From: a virus
IMG/VR virus record: IMGVR_UViG_3300030060_002483
Location: 1 to 62,064 of that record
Direction: 5' to 3' (one strand)
Length of the DNA stretch: 62,064 nucleotides
Under the pieces are notes generated by a model. The model was not told where the DNA came from. It saw only the letters and a list, made by a program, of their open reading frames with translations, and ran no database searches. Position numbers and translations under genes: made by a program. Of this stretch, positions 51,905 through 61,817 are shown piece by piece. Position 1 is the first letter of the stretch. The number at the start of each line of letters is the position of its first letter.

Positions 51905-52582
51905 ATGGCTACATCTGGAACTAAAACATTTGCCTTAACGGTAGCAGACGCTATAGAAGAGGCTTTTGAATTAGCGGGTATTGAATTAAGGACTGGATAC
52001 GACGCAGAAACAGCTAGAAGATCATTGAACATAATGTTCGCTGATTGGTCTAACAGAGGCGTCAACATCTGGACTATAGCTGAGGTAACTACTGATCTAA
52101 CAGCAGGAACCTCAAGCTATACCCTTAATTCTTATGATTTAGATATATTGAGTGCTGTTATAAGACAGGTTGATTCATCTAACAATAATACTGATTTACA
52201 ACTAGAGCGTATAGGCAGGAGCGAGTATTTAAACATACCTAACAAAAGCTCTACTGGTAGACCCACTCAAATATTTGTAGACAGACAAAAAACACCAGTG
52301 GTAAAGCTGTGGCCAACACCAGATTCAGCGTATACATATAAGTTAGTTTCTAACAGACTACAACGTATAGACGATATTAGTGCTTCTGCTGAAGACCCAG
52401 ATATACCCTCAAGGTTTATACCTTGTTTAACTAGTGGATTAGCTTATTACATAGCTATGAAAAAGAATCCAGAAAGGGTAAATTTATTAAAACAACAATA
52501 TGAACAAGATTTTAGACTAGCAGCAGAAGAAGACCAACCTAGAGTTTCAATGCGGTTAGTTCCTAGTAGGAGTAGTTATTAA
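51905..52582 (+). CDS. Head-to-tail adaptor (tail tubular A-like)
   Basis: 225 residues. The pattern ETARRSLNIMFADWSNRGVNIWTI (cited core LNIMFADWSNRG), then TLNSYDLDIL and RFIPCLTSGLAYYIAMK resembles T7 gp11/P22 gp4-type adaptors of short-tailed phages. This supports a podovirus-like tail. It is translationally coupled to the next basic peptide by the TAATG arrangement. Confidence 0.75.
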   Translation: MATSGTKTFALTVADAIEEAFELAGIELRTGYDAETARRSLNIMFADWSNRGVNIWTIAEVTTDLTAGTSSYTLNSYDLDILSAVIRQVDSSNNNTDLQLERIGRSEYLNIPNKSSTGRPTQIFVDRQKTPVVKLWPTPDSAYTYKLVSNRLQRIDDISASAEDPDIPSRFIPCLTSGLAYYIAMKKNPERVNLLKQQYEQDFRLAAEEDQPRVSMRLVPSRSSY

Positions 52583-52761
52583 TGCCAAGAAAAGGTTTAT
52601 GGGCTAACATACATGCTAAACGTAAAAGAATAAAAGCAGGTTCAGGTGAAAAAATGCGTAAAAAAGGTGCTAAAGGTGCACCAACTTCTGCTCAAATGAG
52701 GGCTGCCAAAAAAGGCTCTAAAAAAGTAACGAGAAGAAGACGTGTCAAAAAGAAAAGGTAA
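52582..52761 (+). CDS. 59-residue very basic protein
   Basis: Begins at the ATG at 52582, overlapping the adaptor stop TAA by one base. It starts MPRKGLWANIHAKRKRIKAG and ends in a run of Arg and Lys (KKVTRRRRVKKKR). It overlaps the next GTG-started gene by 20 bases. It looks like a DNA-binding or packaged basic protein. Confidence 0.62.
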   Translation: MPRKGLWANIHAKRKRIKAGSGEKMRKKGAKGAPTSAQMRAAKKGSKKVTRRRRVKKKR

Positions 52762-53044
52762 AAAGAAAGATCCTAAGGTAGGGACAGGTAAAAAACCTAA
52801 AGGATCAGGTAGGAGGTTATACACAGATGAAAATCCTAAAGATACTGTCAAAATTAAATATGCGACTCCAGAAGACGCTAAAAAAACTGTGGCAAAAGTT
52901 AAAAAAAGCGGTAAGTCATTTGCTAGAAAAATTCAAATCTTAACAGTTTTAGAGCAACGTGCTAGGTTTGCTGGTAAGCCTAGACAAGCAGGGATCGCTA
53001 GAAAAGGTAAAGAAGCTATACGTAAAGCTAGAGGTAAAAAATAA
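52742..53044 (+). CDS. Very basic protein (GTG start)
   Basis: 100 residues from a GTG at 52742, inside the end of the previous gene. It is Lys/Arg/Gly-rich from end to end (SKRKGKKKDPKVGTGKKPK) and ends KAGRGKK-like. Probably nucleic-acid binding. A GTG start and a weak site suggest low translation or coupling. Confidence 0.6.
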   Translation: MSKRKGKKKDPKVGTGKKPKGSGRRLYTDENPKDTVKIKYATPEDAKKTVAKVKKSGKSFARKIQILTVLEQRARFAGKPRQAGIARKGKEAIRKARGKK

Positions 53045-53403
53045 TGGCATATGCTGCTGGTAAAAAATCAAAAGCTAGGTGTGATAGATGTGGTTTTGTT
53101 TATAGATACTTAGAATTAAAAACAGAGTGGAATGGTTTGAAAACTTGCCCAGAATGTTTTGAACCTAAACACCCACAATTAGAACCAGAAATACAACCAG
53201 TAGATCCAGAGGCATTGAGACAACCTAGACCTACAGAGCAACCACCTACTACAGGTTACGGTATAGTAAAAACAGAAAACACTAAAGATGTAAACGGTGT
53301 TACTGGTTTATCTATGAATATAAACCATAACGACCCTATAGGTTCTAGTTTTGATCTTCAAACTTTAGAGACTAGTCTAGGTGACGTAACTATAGTAACA
53401 TAA
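53044..53403 (+). CDS. Zinc-ribbon protein of the adaptor region
   Basis: 119 residues, TAATGG-coupled. CDRCGFVYRY and CPECFEPK form a CxxC...CxxC zinc ribbon (~12-40). A Pro/Glu-rich segment (PQLEPEIQPVDPEALRQPR) follows. I recall related proteins in marine phages near neck genes. Function unknown. Confidence 0.72.
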   Translation: MAYAAGKKSKARCDRCGFVYRYLELKTEWNGLKTCPECFEPKHPQLEPEIQPVDPEALRQPRPTEQPPTTGYGIVKTENTKDVNGVTGLSMNINHNDPIGSSFDLQTLETSLGDVTIVT

Positions 53404-53407
53404 TAAC

Positions 53408-54055
53408 ATGAGTTGGACTTTAACATCATTAAAAACAGCTATACAAGATTACGCTGAAAGTAGTGAAAGTAGTTTTGTTACACATTTACCTGACTTCATA
53501 AAAAGTACTGAAGAGCGTATTTTAAAAAACGTTCAGCTAGACGTATTTAGAAAAAATGTAACAGGTTCAGGTACGGCTAGTAATACCTACTTATCAATGC
53601 CTACTGATTTTTTAGCACCTTTTAGTTTAGCTGTTATTGATAGTAGTAATAAATATCACTACTTAAAATTAAAACATGTTTCTTTTATAAGAGACTTTAC
53701 GCCTACGGCTAGTACAACTGATCAGCCTAAATATTACGCTGAGTTTGATGAAAGTACTTTTATACTAGCACCTACGCCTAATAGTAATTTTAACTTTGAA
53801 CTACACTATTACTATAGACCAACTTCTTTAACCGCTACCGCTACAGGTACAACATGGTTATCCACTAACGCAACTAACGCATTACTATACGGTAGTTTAG
53901 TAGAGGCTAATAATTATTTAAAAGCTTTTGAAACTACACAAGTATACGAGGCTAGGTTTCAAGAAGCGTTAACATCATTAAAAAATCTGGGTGAAGCTAA
54001 ATCAACCAGAGATCAACAACGTTATGACGAAATAAGGAGATCACCCCAATCATGA
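53408..54055 (+). CDS. Putative adaptor or virion protein
   Basis: 215 residues. The pattern LKTAIQDYAESSESSFVTHLPDFIKSTEERI, then RKNVTG, and a Phe/Tyr-rich beta region resembles adaptor proteins of short-tailed marine phages. It has no enzyme motif. It is coupled to the next gene by a 4-base overlap. Confidence 0.7.
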   Translation: MSWTLTSLKTAIQDYAESSESSFVTHLPDFIKSTEERILKNVQLDVFRKNVTGSGTASNTYLSMPTDFLAPFSLAVIDSSNKYHYLKLKHVSFIRDFTPTASTTDQPKYYAEFDESTFILAPTPNSNFNFELHYYYRPTSLTATATGTTWLSTNATNALLYGSLVEANNYLKAFETTQVYEARFQEALTSLKNLGEAKSTRDQQRYDEIRRSPQS

Positions 54056-54786
54056 TCATAAAAGAATTAGAGGGCAAGAATATTGCCATAGTAGCTATGG
54101 GAGAAAGTCAGCTAGACTTTCACCTTAGTTTAGTACACTCAAATACCTACGATGAAGTGTGGGCTATAAACTGTATGGGAGCAGTGGTAAACTGTGATAG
54201 AGTTTTTATGTTAGACCCTGCTAGTAGGTTTTTTGATACAGAGGACGCAGGTACGCAAACAGGTATTATGCGTAGATGGTTACCTAATACTAAAGTTCCT
54301 ATCTATACATGTGAGTTAGACGATAGAGCACCTTCTTTAGTTTTATACCCTTTAGAAGAAGTAGCACAGTATGGTGATTGTGCTTATTTGAATAATACTG
54401 TTGCTTTTGCTATAGCATACGCTATGTATCAAAAAGTAGGAGCTATTAATTTATTCGGTATAGATTTTAGTTATAAAGGTAATGTACACTTTGCTGAAGC
54501 AGGTAAGGCATGTTGTGAGTTCTGGTTAGCTAAGTGTATTGAAAAAGGTATAGATTTAAAAATAGCACCTCGATCTGGTTTACTAGACACTAACACACCT
54601 GTAAATGAAAAACTATATGGGTACCATAGATTAAACGACCCTGACATATTAGTTTTAGATGACGAGGGTAGATATAGAAAAGTTAAACTTTCTTGGTATG
54701 AAAAGAAAATGATGGATGAGCAATTAAAAAATATCACAGAAGTTAGAACTGTTCTAGATGGACCACCTGAGGCTACGAGGTACTAA
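54052..54786 (+). CDS. Rossmann-like DUF115-type protein
   Basis: 244 residues. The N-terminal IAIVAMGESQLDFHLSL is followed by DEVWAINCMGAVVNCDRVFMLDP and INLFGIDFSY, a pattern of DUF115/MptE-like Rossmann proteins that handle pterin or sugar nucleotides. A phage tail-gene location suggests a virion or glycan-linked role. Key catalytic residues cannot be judged by eye. Confidence 0.6.
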   Translation: MIIKELEGKNIAIVAMGESQLDFHLSLVHSNTYDEVWAINCMGAVVNCDRVFMLDPASRFFDTEDAGTQTGIMRRWLPNTKVPIYTCELDDRAPSLVLYPLEEVAQYGDCAYLNNTVAFAIAYAMYQKVGAINLFGIDFSYKGNVHFAEAGKACCEFWLAKCIEKGIDLKIAPRSGLLDTNTPVNEKLYGYHRLNDPDILVLDDEGRYRKVKLSWYEKKMMDEQLKNITEVRTVLDGPPEATRY

Positions 54787-55076
54787 TGTTAGATAATTCA
54801 GAAAGCGGTTTAGGTTTAATAACAGTAGCTACAGAAAACAATAAAGGTCACTCACCTGAGTATTGGGCAGAAAGAGCTACAGAAAGAATATGCGGTATAT
54901 CAGAAAACGCAGCACCGCACATAAGACAACAGGCGGAGGCTTATAAACTTTCTATTTATGAAACAATACTATATCATATTAAACAGGCGATTAACAGTGA
55001 ACGTTGTACTATGAAGAATCTGTTAGTCAAACAAGGAGATAAAGATTTAGCTAATATTTTACAGGAGCTTAAATAA
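54786..55076 (+). CDS. Conserved small tail-region protein
   Basis: 96 residues, TAATG-coupled. The core SPEYWAERATERICGISENAAPHIRQQAEAYKLSI (short form YWAERATERI) is a marine phage family in my memory. It is helical and acidic. A tail assembly role is inferred from position. Confidence 0.68.
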   Translation: MLDNSESGLGLITVATENNKGHSPEYWAERATERICGISENAAPHIRQQAEAYKLSIYETILYHIKQAINSERCTMKNLLVKQGDKDLANILQELK

Positions 55077-55505
55077 ATGGCGATATCATCAACATTAGTA
55101 ACCAGTTTTAAAAAAGAACTATTAACAGCTACTCATAATTTTACTGCTAGTTCAGGTCATACTTTTAAATTAGCGTTATACACCAGCTCGGCTACACTAG
55201 GAGCTACCACAACAGCTTTTACTACCACAGGTCAAGCAAGTGGAACAAATTACACTTCAGGCGGTGCTAATTTAACAGCAGTAACACCTACTTCAAGCGG
55301 TACTACAGGTTTTACAGACTTTGCTGATTTAACTTTCGGTACAGCTACGGTAACTGCTAGGGGTTGTTTAATATACAACAGCTCTCAGAGTAATAAAGCA
55401 GTAGCTTCAATCGACTTTGGTGGAGATAAAACTTCAACAGCTGGTGATTTTACTATACAGTTTCCCGCAGCAGCAGCAAGCACAGCTATTATACGTATAG
55501 CGTAA
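55077..55505 (+). CDS. Beta-rich virion protein
   Basis: 142 residues, starting directly after the previous stop. It is Thr/Ala/Gly/Ser-rich, with SGHTFKLALYTSSATLG at the N-terminal part. Sequences of this type occur near tail-fibre genes. It is probably a tail or fibre-associated protein. Confidence 0.7.
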   Translation: MAISSTLVTSFKKELLTATHNFTASSGHTFKLALYTSSATLGATTTAFTTTGQASGTNYTSGGANLTAVTPTSSGTTGFTDFADLTFGTATVTARGCLIYNSSQSNKAVASIDFGGDKTSTAGDFTIQFPAAAASTAIIRIA

Positions 55506-55508
55506 GTT

Positions 55509-56213
55509 ATGGCTAACATAACTGGCTGGGGTAGAGGTACTTGGGGACAAGGTGCTTGGGATGAACCCATACCAGTTGTACTTACTGGATTAGCAGGTGC
55601 TTCAGCCTTAGGTTCTATAACTGTATCAGCCAACGCTGACGTAACAGTTTCAGGTTTAAATTCAACTTCAGCTTTAGGTAGTGTTACTACCGATTGTGAA
55701 GCTAACGTAATACCTAGCGGACAAGTAGGAACTAGTGCTTTAGGAACTATAATAGCTAAAGGTACAGCTAATGTAGGGTGCCCAGCAGTTTCCGCCACTT
55801 TAGGTAACGTTTCAGTTACTATTTCAGGTGATTGTAGTGTAATACTTACTACAGGTTTATCTAGTACATCATCACTAGGCACTATAACAACTAAAGCTAA
55901 CGCAGATATATCAGTAACTTTAGGTGCTATAACCTCAGGGTTGGGTTCGCTTACTCTAATTTGCGATAACAATATAACACTCACAGGTTTAGCAGGAGTT
56001 TCTTCTCTTGGAGAAATAGGTATAATTGGTAAGAGTGTTGTTATTCCTAACGGATTAGAAATAACAGCAGGGTCACCAAACGTAACGGTTTGGGGTAAAA
56101 TTGACGATAGTCAAACTCCTAATTGGAGTTCTGTTAACGACAGTCAAACTTCTACTTGGAGTTCTGTTGATGACAGTCAAACTCCTGATTGGGAGAAAAT
56201 AGAAGCAGCATAG
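55509..56213 (+). CDS. Repetitive virion protein with LG-SIT repeats
   Basis: 234 residues. The N-terminus GWGRGTWGQGAWDEP is a signature I recall from virion proteins. The body has about five loose repeats of ~28 residues of the type TGLxxxSxLGxIT. The C-terminus has three copies of an 11-residue unit, DDSQTPNWSSV and two close variants (~198-231). It precedes the fibre gene and may be a tail or fibre adaptor. Confidence 0.75.
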   Translation: MANITGWGRGTWGQGAWDEPIPVVLTGLAGASALGSITVSANADVTVSGLNSTSALGSVTTDCEANVIPSGQVGTSALGTIIAKGTANVGCPAVSATLGNVSVTISGDCSVILTTGLSSTSSLGTITTKANADISVTLGAITSGLGSLTLICDNNITLTGLAGVSSLGEIGIIGKSVVIPNGLEITAGSPNVTVWGKIDDSQTPNWSSVNDSQTSTWSSVDDSQTPDWEKIEAA

Positions 56214-56220
56214 GTGATTT

Positions 56221-59200
56221 ATGGCAACATATGTAAATGATTTAAGGTTAAAAGAAATAACCACGGGAGATGAGTCAGGTACTTGGGGAGACTCTACTAA
56301 TACTAATTTAGAGTTAATAGCAGAGGCGTTTAGTTTTGGCACTGAAGCTATAACAACTAACGCAGATACACATACTACAACAATAGCAGACGGCTCTACC
56401 GATCCAGGTAGATCTATTTATTTAAAATACACAGGTACACTTGATTCAGCTTGTACCATAACTATAGGACCTAACACTGTATCTAAACTATGGTTGATTG
56501 AAAACGGTACATCAGGTTCACAAAACATTATTATTTCTCAAGGATCTGGCGCAAACGTCACGATTCCAGCAGGTCATGTAAAAGCTGTATATTCAGACGG
56601 AGCAGGATCTGGTGCAGCTATAGTAGATGCTTTTACTAACCTAAATCTAGGCGGTACTACTACAGTAGATGACTTAACTATCTCTGATGATCTTACAGTA
56701 ACGGATGACATGTCTATCGGTGGTGCTTTAACACTTACAGGTAATGCAGACTTTAATGGCGATTTAGACGTAGACGGTACAGCTAATCTAGATGTAGTTG
56801 ATATAGATGGAGCTGTAGATATGGCATCTACTTTAGCTGTAGGTGGTGTTGTAACTGCAAACGCAGGTGTAGTTGTAGATAACATTACTATAGACGGTAC
56901 AGAAATAGATTTATCAAGTGGCGATCTTACGATTGATGTTGCAGGAGATATTATCCTTGATGCTGATGGTTCAACTATAAGCATGAAAGATGGTGGTACA
57001 ACCAGATACACATTTAATTTAGATGCAACGCCTAATCTTGTTATGGCAGGTGGAAACGCCAGTATAACTGCTTCTACATCTGATGCAGACTTATCATTTA
57101 TAGGTAATGATGGTGGTTCAGATGTAACTGCCCTTACCCTTGATATGTCAGATGCTGGTACTGCAACCTTTAATCACGATATAAAACTTGGTGATGGTGG
57201 TATAGCTAAATTTGGTGCAGGTGGAGATTTACAAATTTTTCATGACGGTTCAGATAGTTTTATAAATGATACAGGTACAGGTAATTTACTAATTAGAGCA
57301 GCAGACCAATTTCTTTTACAAGACACAGGTGGGAAAACACACATAAAATCTGTAATAGATGCACAAACTGAACTGTATCATAACAACTCTAAAAAACTAG
57401 AAACAACAAGTTCAGGTGTAGACGTTACAGGTACAATCAATGGTGCAGGTATATTATCTAATGCTGCTAATTTTGGTGAAGGTCTTTTAATTAGTCAAGA
57501 TGCAGGTACAGGTACACTTTCATCTGCTAATAGAAACACAGGATTTGGTTATGAAGTTTTTGATGACTTAACATCTGGTGACGATAATACAGCTTTTGGT
57601 CAACAAGCATTAGCTGCATTAACAACAGCTGGACATAATACAGCTGTAGGCTCTAATGCATTAGAATCAAATACCACAGGTGCTGAAAATACTGCAGTTG
57701 GTTCAGCATGTTTAGATGCTAATACTACAGGTACAGATAATACTGCTATTGGATTTGCTTCATTAGGAAATAACACAACAGCAAGTAGAAATACTGCTGT
57801 TGGTAATGTAGCCTTAAATGAAAATACAACTGGTGCAGATAATACTTCTGTAGGTAAATCAGCATTAGAAAAAAATACTACAGGCACTCAAAACACAGCA
57901 GTTGGTAGTTTAGCTTTAGATGCAAATACTACAGCTAGTAACAATACTGCTATGGGTCATAATGCTTTAACAGCAAATACTACAGGTGCTGAAAATACAG
58001 CAGTTGGTGCTGAAGCATTAGAAGCTAATACTACTGGAACAAGAAACACAGCAGTTGGTCAGCAATCTTTAGAAGCAAACACAGAAGGCACAGACAATTC
58101 TGCTTTTGGTAAAAATGCATTAGCATCAAATACTACTGGAATTACTAATAGTGCTTTTGGTCGTAATTCATTGTTTGCAAACACCACAGCTGATAACAAT
58201 ACAGCTGTTGGTTATAACTCATTAGCAGCAAACACTACAGGAGACCAAAACGTTGCAGTAGGTTCTTTAGCTGGAGATGCAATTACTACAGGATCACAAA
58301 ACACAGCAATTGGTTATGCATCTTTAACAAGTGCAACTACAGCAAGTAGTAATACTGCTATAGGTAGAGCAACATTAAATGAAAATAGCTCAGGAGCTAG
58401 TAATACAGCTGTTGGACATGATGCTTTAGAATCAAACACGACAGCCTCAAACAACACAGCAGTAGGTGCACAAGCTTTAACTGCTAACACCACAGGTGCT
58501 AGTAACACAGCAGTAGGTTCAGGTGCTTTAGTAGCAAACACAACAGCAAACAGTAATACTGCTGTAGGTTTTGATGCTCTAAATGACAACACAACAGGTG
58601 CAAATAATACTGCTATAGGTGCAGGAACTTTAGATAAAAATACTACAGGAAGTTTTAATGTTGCATTAGGTTCAGCAGCTTTAGACGCTAATACTACAGG
58701 TGCTAACAACACAGCAGTTGGTTACTCTGCTTTATCTGCAACCACTACAGCCGACAACAATACAGCAGTAGGTATGCAAGCATTAAACGCAAACACTACA
58801 GGTGCTCAAAACGTAGCTGTTGGTCAAGGTTCATTAGAAGCAAATACCACAGGAGCTTCAAATACTGCTATTGGCAGAACTGCTTTATTATCAAACACTA
58901 CAGGTGCTAATAATACTGCTTTAGGTAGTAATGCCTTAGATGCTAATACAACTGCGGATGGCAATACAGCAATAGGTAAAGATTCTCTAGGAGCGAATAC
59001 AACAGGTCATTCTAATACTGCTATTGGTAAAGACTCATTAAAACTTAATGTAGATGGTAACAGGAACACAGGGCTTGGTTTTGGAGCTTTAAATGTAGCA
59101 AACTCACCAGATGATAATACTATGGTGGGATATTTTGCAGGTGTATCAATTACTACTGGAAATTCAAATACAGCAGTTGGTTCTTTTGCACTTGATGCTA

Positions 59201-61092
59201 ACACTACCGCAAGTAATAACACAGCTATAGGTTATCAATCTCTAAGTGCAAACACGACAGCAAGTGCTAACGTTGCTGTTGGTAAAAGAGCTTTAGCGAG
59301 TAACACTACTGGTACTAATAACGTAGCTGTAGGTACAGATGCCTTAGAAAATCACACAACAGGTTCAGATAATATAGCCGTAGGTAAAAATGTTGCTAAT
59401 GCTTTAACTACAGGTAACACTAATATAGCTATTGGTGGTCAAGCTATGAACACTAATACAGTAGGCGATAGAAACGTAGCTATAGGTTATTCAGCTCTAG
59501 AAACTTACAACCCAGCTAGTAATGAAGATTCATATAACGTAGCAGTCGGTTTTGCTGCTCTAGAGGCAGATACCACAGGTAAAAATAATACTGCTATAGG
59601 TGGTAATGCTTTGTTAGTAAACACAACAGGTGGCAATAATACTGCTGTTGGTACATCTGCCTTACTTGCTAATACTACAGCAAGTAGCAATACAGCAGTT
59701 GGTAAATCAGCAGCATCAGCAATAACTACAGGAACAGGGAATGTAGCTGTTGGAGCACAAGCTTTGGAGTCTACTACTACTTCTAATGGTAATACAGCAT
59801 TAGGTTATATATCTTTACATAGCAACACCACAGGTGCAACAAACACAGCAGTAGGTCAAGAGGCTTTACAAAAGAATACAACTGCAAACTTTAATGTTGC
59901 AGTCGGATATCAAGCCTTAGAAGAAAACACCACAGGTGCAAATAACACAGCTATAGGTACTAATGCTTTAGATGATAATACAACAGCAAGTAATAACACA
60001 GCAGTTGGTAGAGCAGCATTAAGTGCTAACACTACAGCTAGCGATAATACTGCTATAGGTTATCAAGCTTTAGAAGCAAACACCACAGGTACAAGGAATA
60101 CTGCTATGGGTAGTGTAGCATTAGATGCTAACACTACAGGTGATGATAATACTGCTTATGGTTATGCTGCTTTAGGTGTAAATACAACTGGTATAAACAA
60201 TACTGCTATAGGTGTTGATGCTTTAGATGCTAACACCACAGCTTCTAATAACACAGCAGTTGGTTATAAATCTTTAACAGCAAACACTACAGGCACTAAT
60301 AACGTAGCACTTGGTAGGACTGCTTTATCAACAGCAAGTACTGGAAGTGCTAATACAGCTATTGGAAAGGATGCTTTAGCCTCATTAACTACATCTGATA
60401 ATAATACTGCTTTAGGTAAATCAGCAGGTACTAACGTAACTACAGGCGAACAAAATACTTTATTAGGACAAGTATCAGCTGGGTCTTTAACTTCTGGTGA
60501 CGACAATATAGCTATAGGGCATGATGCTGCTGATAACTTAACTACTGGTCAACAAAATATTGCTATCGGTGTTGATACATCTTTATCAGCTGCAGATGGT
60601 GCTAATCAAATAGTTATGGGACAAAATGTTACCTGTGTTGGTAATAGTAACTTTACATTTGGTGATGGCACTACAGATTCTAATATTGCTTTTGGTGCAA
60701 CTTCTATAACAGCACCATCAGATGTAAGACTAAAAGAAGATATACAAGACGAAGAAGTAGGTTTAGATTTTGTAAATGATTTAAGACCTGTAACTTTCCT
60801 TTGGAAAAAAGAAAAAGATATACCTTCGGATATGAAAGCTTATAAAGAAGATTCAGAAGCAAGAACTATGAATGGTAAATATAATCATGGTTTTATAGCA
60901 CAAGAAGTTAAAGAAGTGATTGATAATCACAATTTAAAAGAAGGCTTTGATATGTGGTCAGAAGATGAAACAGATGGAAGGCAAAGAATTGCACCATCAG
61001 CTATGATGTCTATAATGGTTAAAGCAGTACAAGAACTGTCTACGCAAGTAGATGAATTAAAAGCCGAAATACAAACCTTAAAGGAGGATTAA
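56221..61092 (+). CDS. Large tail fibre with repeat shaft and S74 chaperone domain
   Basis: 1,623 residues. Residues ~1-145 form a head domain with DLRLKEITTGDESGTWGDSTN, a virion-attachment type I recall from marine phages. A beta-rich stalk (~145-450) follows. Then ~455-1435 is a run of 17-residue YadA-head-like units (NTAVGxxALxANTTGAx). The end is a peptidase S74 domain with Ser1500 in the SDVRLKED motif and a C-terminal coiled coil. Trimerisation and self-cleavage are expected. It likely binds the host surface. The first part to 60009 also joins in frame to the window start, giving an alternative tip. Confidence 0.92.
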   Translation: MATYVNDLRLKEITTGDESGTWGDSTNTNLELIAEAFSFGTEAITTNADTHTTTIADGSTDPGRSIYLKYTGTLDSACTITIGPNTVSKLWLIENGTSGSQNIIISQGSGANVTIPAGHVKAVYSDGAGSGAAIVDAFTNLNLGGTTTVDDLTISDDLTVTDDMSIGGALTLTGNADFNGDLDVDGTANLDVVDIDGAVDMASTLAVGGVVTANAGVVVDNITIDGTEIDLSSGDLTIDVAGDIILDADGSTISMKDGGTTRYTFNLDATPNLVMAGGNASITASTSDADLSFIGNDGGSDVTALTLDMSDAGTATFNHDIKLGDGGIAKFGAGGDLQIFHDGSDSFINDTGTGNLLIRAADQFLLQDTGGKTHIKSVIDAQTELYHNNSKKLETTSSGVDVTGTINGAGILSNAANFGEGLLISQDAGTGTLSSANRNTGFGYEVFDDLTSGDDNTAFGQQALAALTTAGHNTAVGSNALESNTTGAENTAVGSACLDANTTGTDNTAIGFASLGNNTTASRNTAVGNVALNENTTGADNTSVGKSALEKNTTGTQNTAVGSLALDANTTASNNTAMGHNALTANTTGAENTAVGAEALEANTTGTRNTAVGQQSLEANTEGTDNSAFGKNALASNTTGITNSAFGRNSLFANTTADNNTAVGYNSLAANTTGDQNVAVGSLAGDAITTGSQNTAIGYASLTSATTASSNTAIGRATLNENSSGASNTAVGHDALESNTTASNNTAVGAQALTANTTGASNTAVGSGALVANTTANSNTAVGFDALNDNTTGANNTAIGAGTLDKNTTGSFNVALGSAALDANTTGANNTAVGYSALSATTTADNNTAVGMQALNANTTGAQNVAVGQGSLEANTTGASNTAIGRTALLSNTTGANNTALGSNALDANTTADGNTAIGKDSLGANTTGHSNTAIGKDSLKLNVDGNRNTGLGFGALNVANSPDDNTMVGYFAGVSITTGNSNTAVGSFALDANTTASNNTAIGYQSLSANTTASANVAVGKRALASNTTGTNNVAVGTDALENHTTGSDNIAVGKNVANALTTGNTNIAIGGQAMNTNTVGDRNVAIGYSALETYNPASNEDSYNVAVGFAALEADTTGKNNTAIGGNALLVNTTGGNNTAVGTSALLANTTASSNTAVGKSAASAITTGTGNVAVGAQALESTTTSNGNTALGYISLHSNTTGATNTAVGQEALQKNTTANFNVAVGYQALEENTTGANNTAIGTNALDDNTTASNNTAVGRAALSANTTASDNTAIGYQALEANTTGTRNTAMGSVALDANTTGDDNTAYGYAALGVNTTGINNTAIGVDALDANTTASNNTAVGYKSLTANTTGTNNVALGRTALSTASTGSANTAIGKDALASLTTSDNNTALGKSAGTNVTTGEQNTLLGQVSAGSLTSGDDNIAIGHDAADNLTTGQQNIAIGVDTSLSAADGANQIVMGQNVTCVGNSNFTFGDGTTDSNIAFGATSITAPSDVRLKEDIQDEEVGLDFVNDLRPVTFLWKKEKDIPSDMKAYKEDSEARTMNGKYNHGFIAQEVKEVIDNHNLKEGFDMWSEDETDGRQRIAPSAMMSIMVKAVQELSTQVDELKAEIQTLKED
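57585..60570 (+). repeat. About 55-60 tandem 51-base (17-residue) shaft units
   Basis: Degenerate 51-base units code for NTAxGxxAL-x(3)-NTTGxx. The units are similar in protein but diverged in DNA, and adjacent units differ more at third positions. Such an array can slip or recombine. The same units continue in the fragment at 1-510. Confidence 0.85.
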
Positions 61093-61093
61093 T

Positions 61094-61375
61094 ATGGCAA
61101 CAGTGACAGAAGTATTAGATGCAGCGTTACATAGCGTTGCGTTAATAGACAGTATAGATGCAGATGCGTCTAGCGTATTAGATTGTGAAGGACTTACACA
61201 GTCTGAAATAAACGAGTTGGTACAAAGAAACGTAGATCATTTAGAAATCATTTTATTATATGAACCAGTTGATAGTGAAGATGATACACCTAATGTTAAA
61301 GGTTCATCTAGCAGTAAAAAAACTGACTGTTCTAATGCAATTACTAAAGGAAAAGCTTACATTGCTGCAAATTAG
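61094..61375 (+). CDS. Small conserved phage protein downstream of fibre, copy 2
   Basis: 93 residues, near identical to the protein at 943-1224 with about seven changes. The ribosome site AGGAGG lies in the fibre 3' end, as in copy 1. Both lie one base after an S74 fibre. Function unknown. Confidence 0.85.
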   Translation: MATVTEVLDAALHSVALIDSIDADASSVLDCEGLTQSEINELVQRNVDHLEIILLYEPVDSEDDTPNVKGSSSSKKTDCSNAITKGKAYIAAN

Positions 61376-61431
61376 TGTATTTGCTAGCATTATGCATTAT
61401 AATTAGTTATTAACTTTTTATTGGGGAAATT

Positions 61432-61632
61432 ATGTCAGAAAAAGAATTAACTAAAGAACAACAATATTGTAAATCACAAATAGAAGATTTAGAAAATAAA
61501 GAATCGCAACTTAGTTTTCAATTAGATCAAGTAAGAGCTAGTAAAACAGTTTTTATAAATTTACTTGCAGAACATACTAAAGATGTTGCAGAAGAAGTTG
61601 TAGAGAAATCTGATAAGGAAAAGAAAAAATAA
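61432..61632 (+). CDS. Small coiled-coil protein, second version
   Basis: 66 residues with TTGGGGAA before the ATG. It matches the 1233-1484 protein in layout and in its coiled-coil core (QIEDLENKESQLSFQLDQV), but its N-terminus is shorter and its C-terminus is Lys-rich. This supports the two ends being versions of one cassette. Confidence 0.7.
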   Translation: MSEKELTKEQQYCKSQIEDLENKESQLSFQLDQVRASKTVFINLLAEHTKDVAEEVVEKSDKEKKK

Positions 61633-61817
61633 TGGCTAGTGTTAAAGATGCTTTAAATGCTATTGAATCTCACGAAAGAGAATGTGCAGCAATATATAAA
61701 AGTATTGATAAAAGACTTGAAGATGGCTCTAGTCGTTTTGATAAATTAGAGATGATGCTTTGGGCAGTATATCCATTTATAGTGGGAAGCGTAATTTTAT
61801 CGAGGTTTATAGGATGA
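61632..61817 (+). CDS. Small membrane-anchored protein
   Basis: 61 residues, TAATG-coupled. It has a charged helix (~1-38) and one C-terminal membrane segment (MLWAVYPFIVGSVILSRF). It shares its place in the cassette, but not clear sequence, with the membrane protein at 1635-1985. It might act in lysis or as an anchor. Confidence 0.66.
   Translation: MASVKDALNAIESHERECAAIYKSIDKRLEDGSSRFDKLEMMLWAVYPFIVGSVILSRFIG

Noticed and set aside
56574-60506. Several - strand frames inside the fibre gene
   Set aside because: They are antisense readings of the 51-base repeat, with matching Val/Pro/Ala repeats and no start signals.
57585-60570. CRISPR-like array
   Set aside because: The units are coding, in frame and diverged in DNA, with no spacers.
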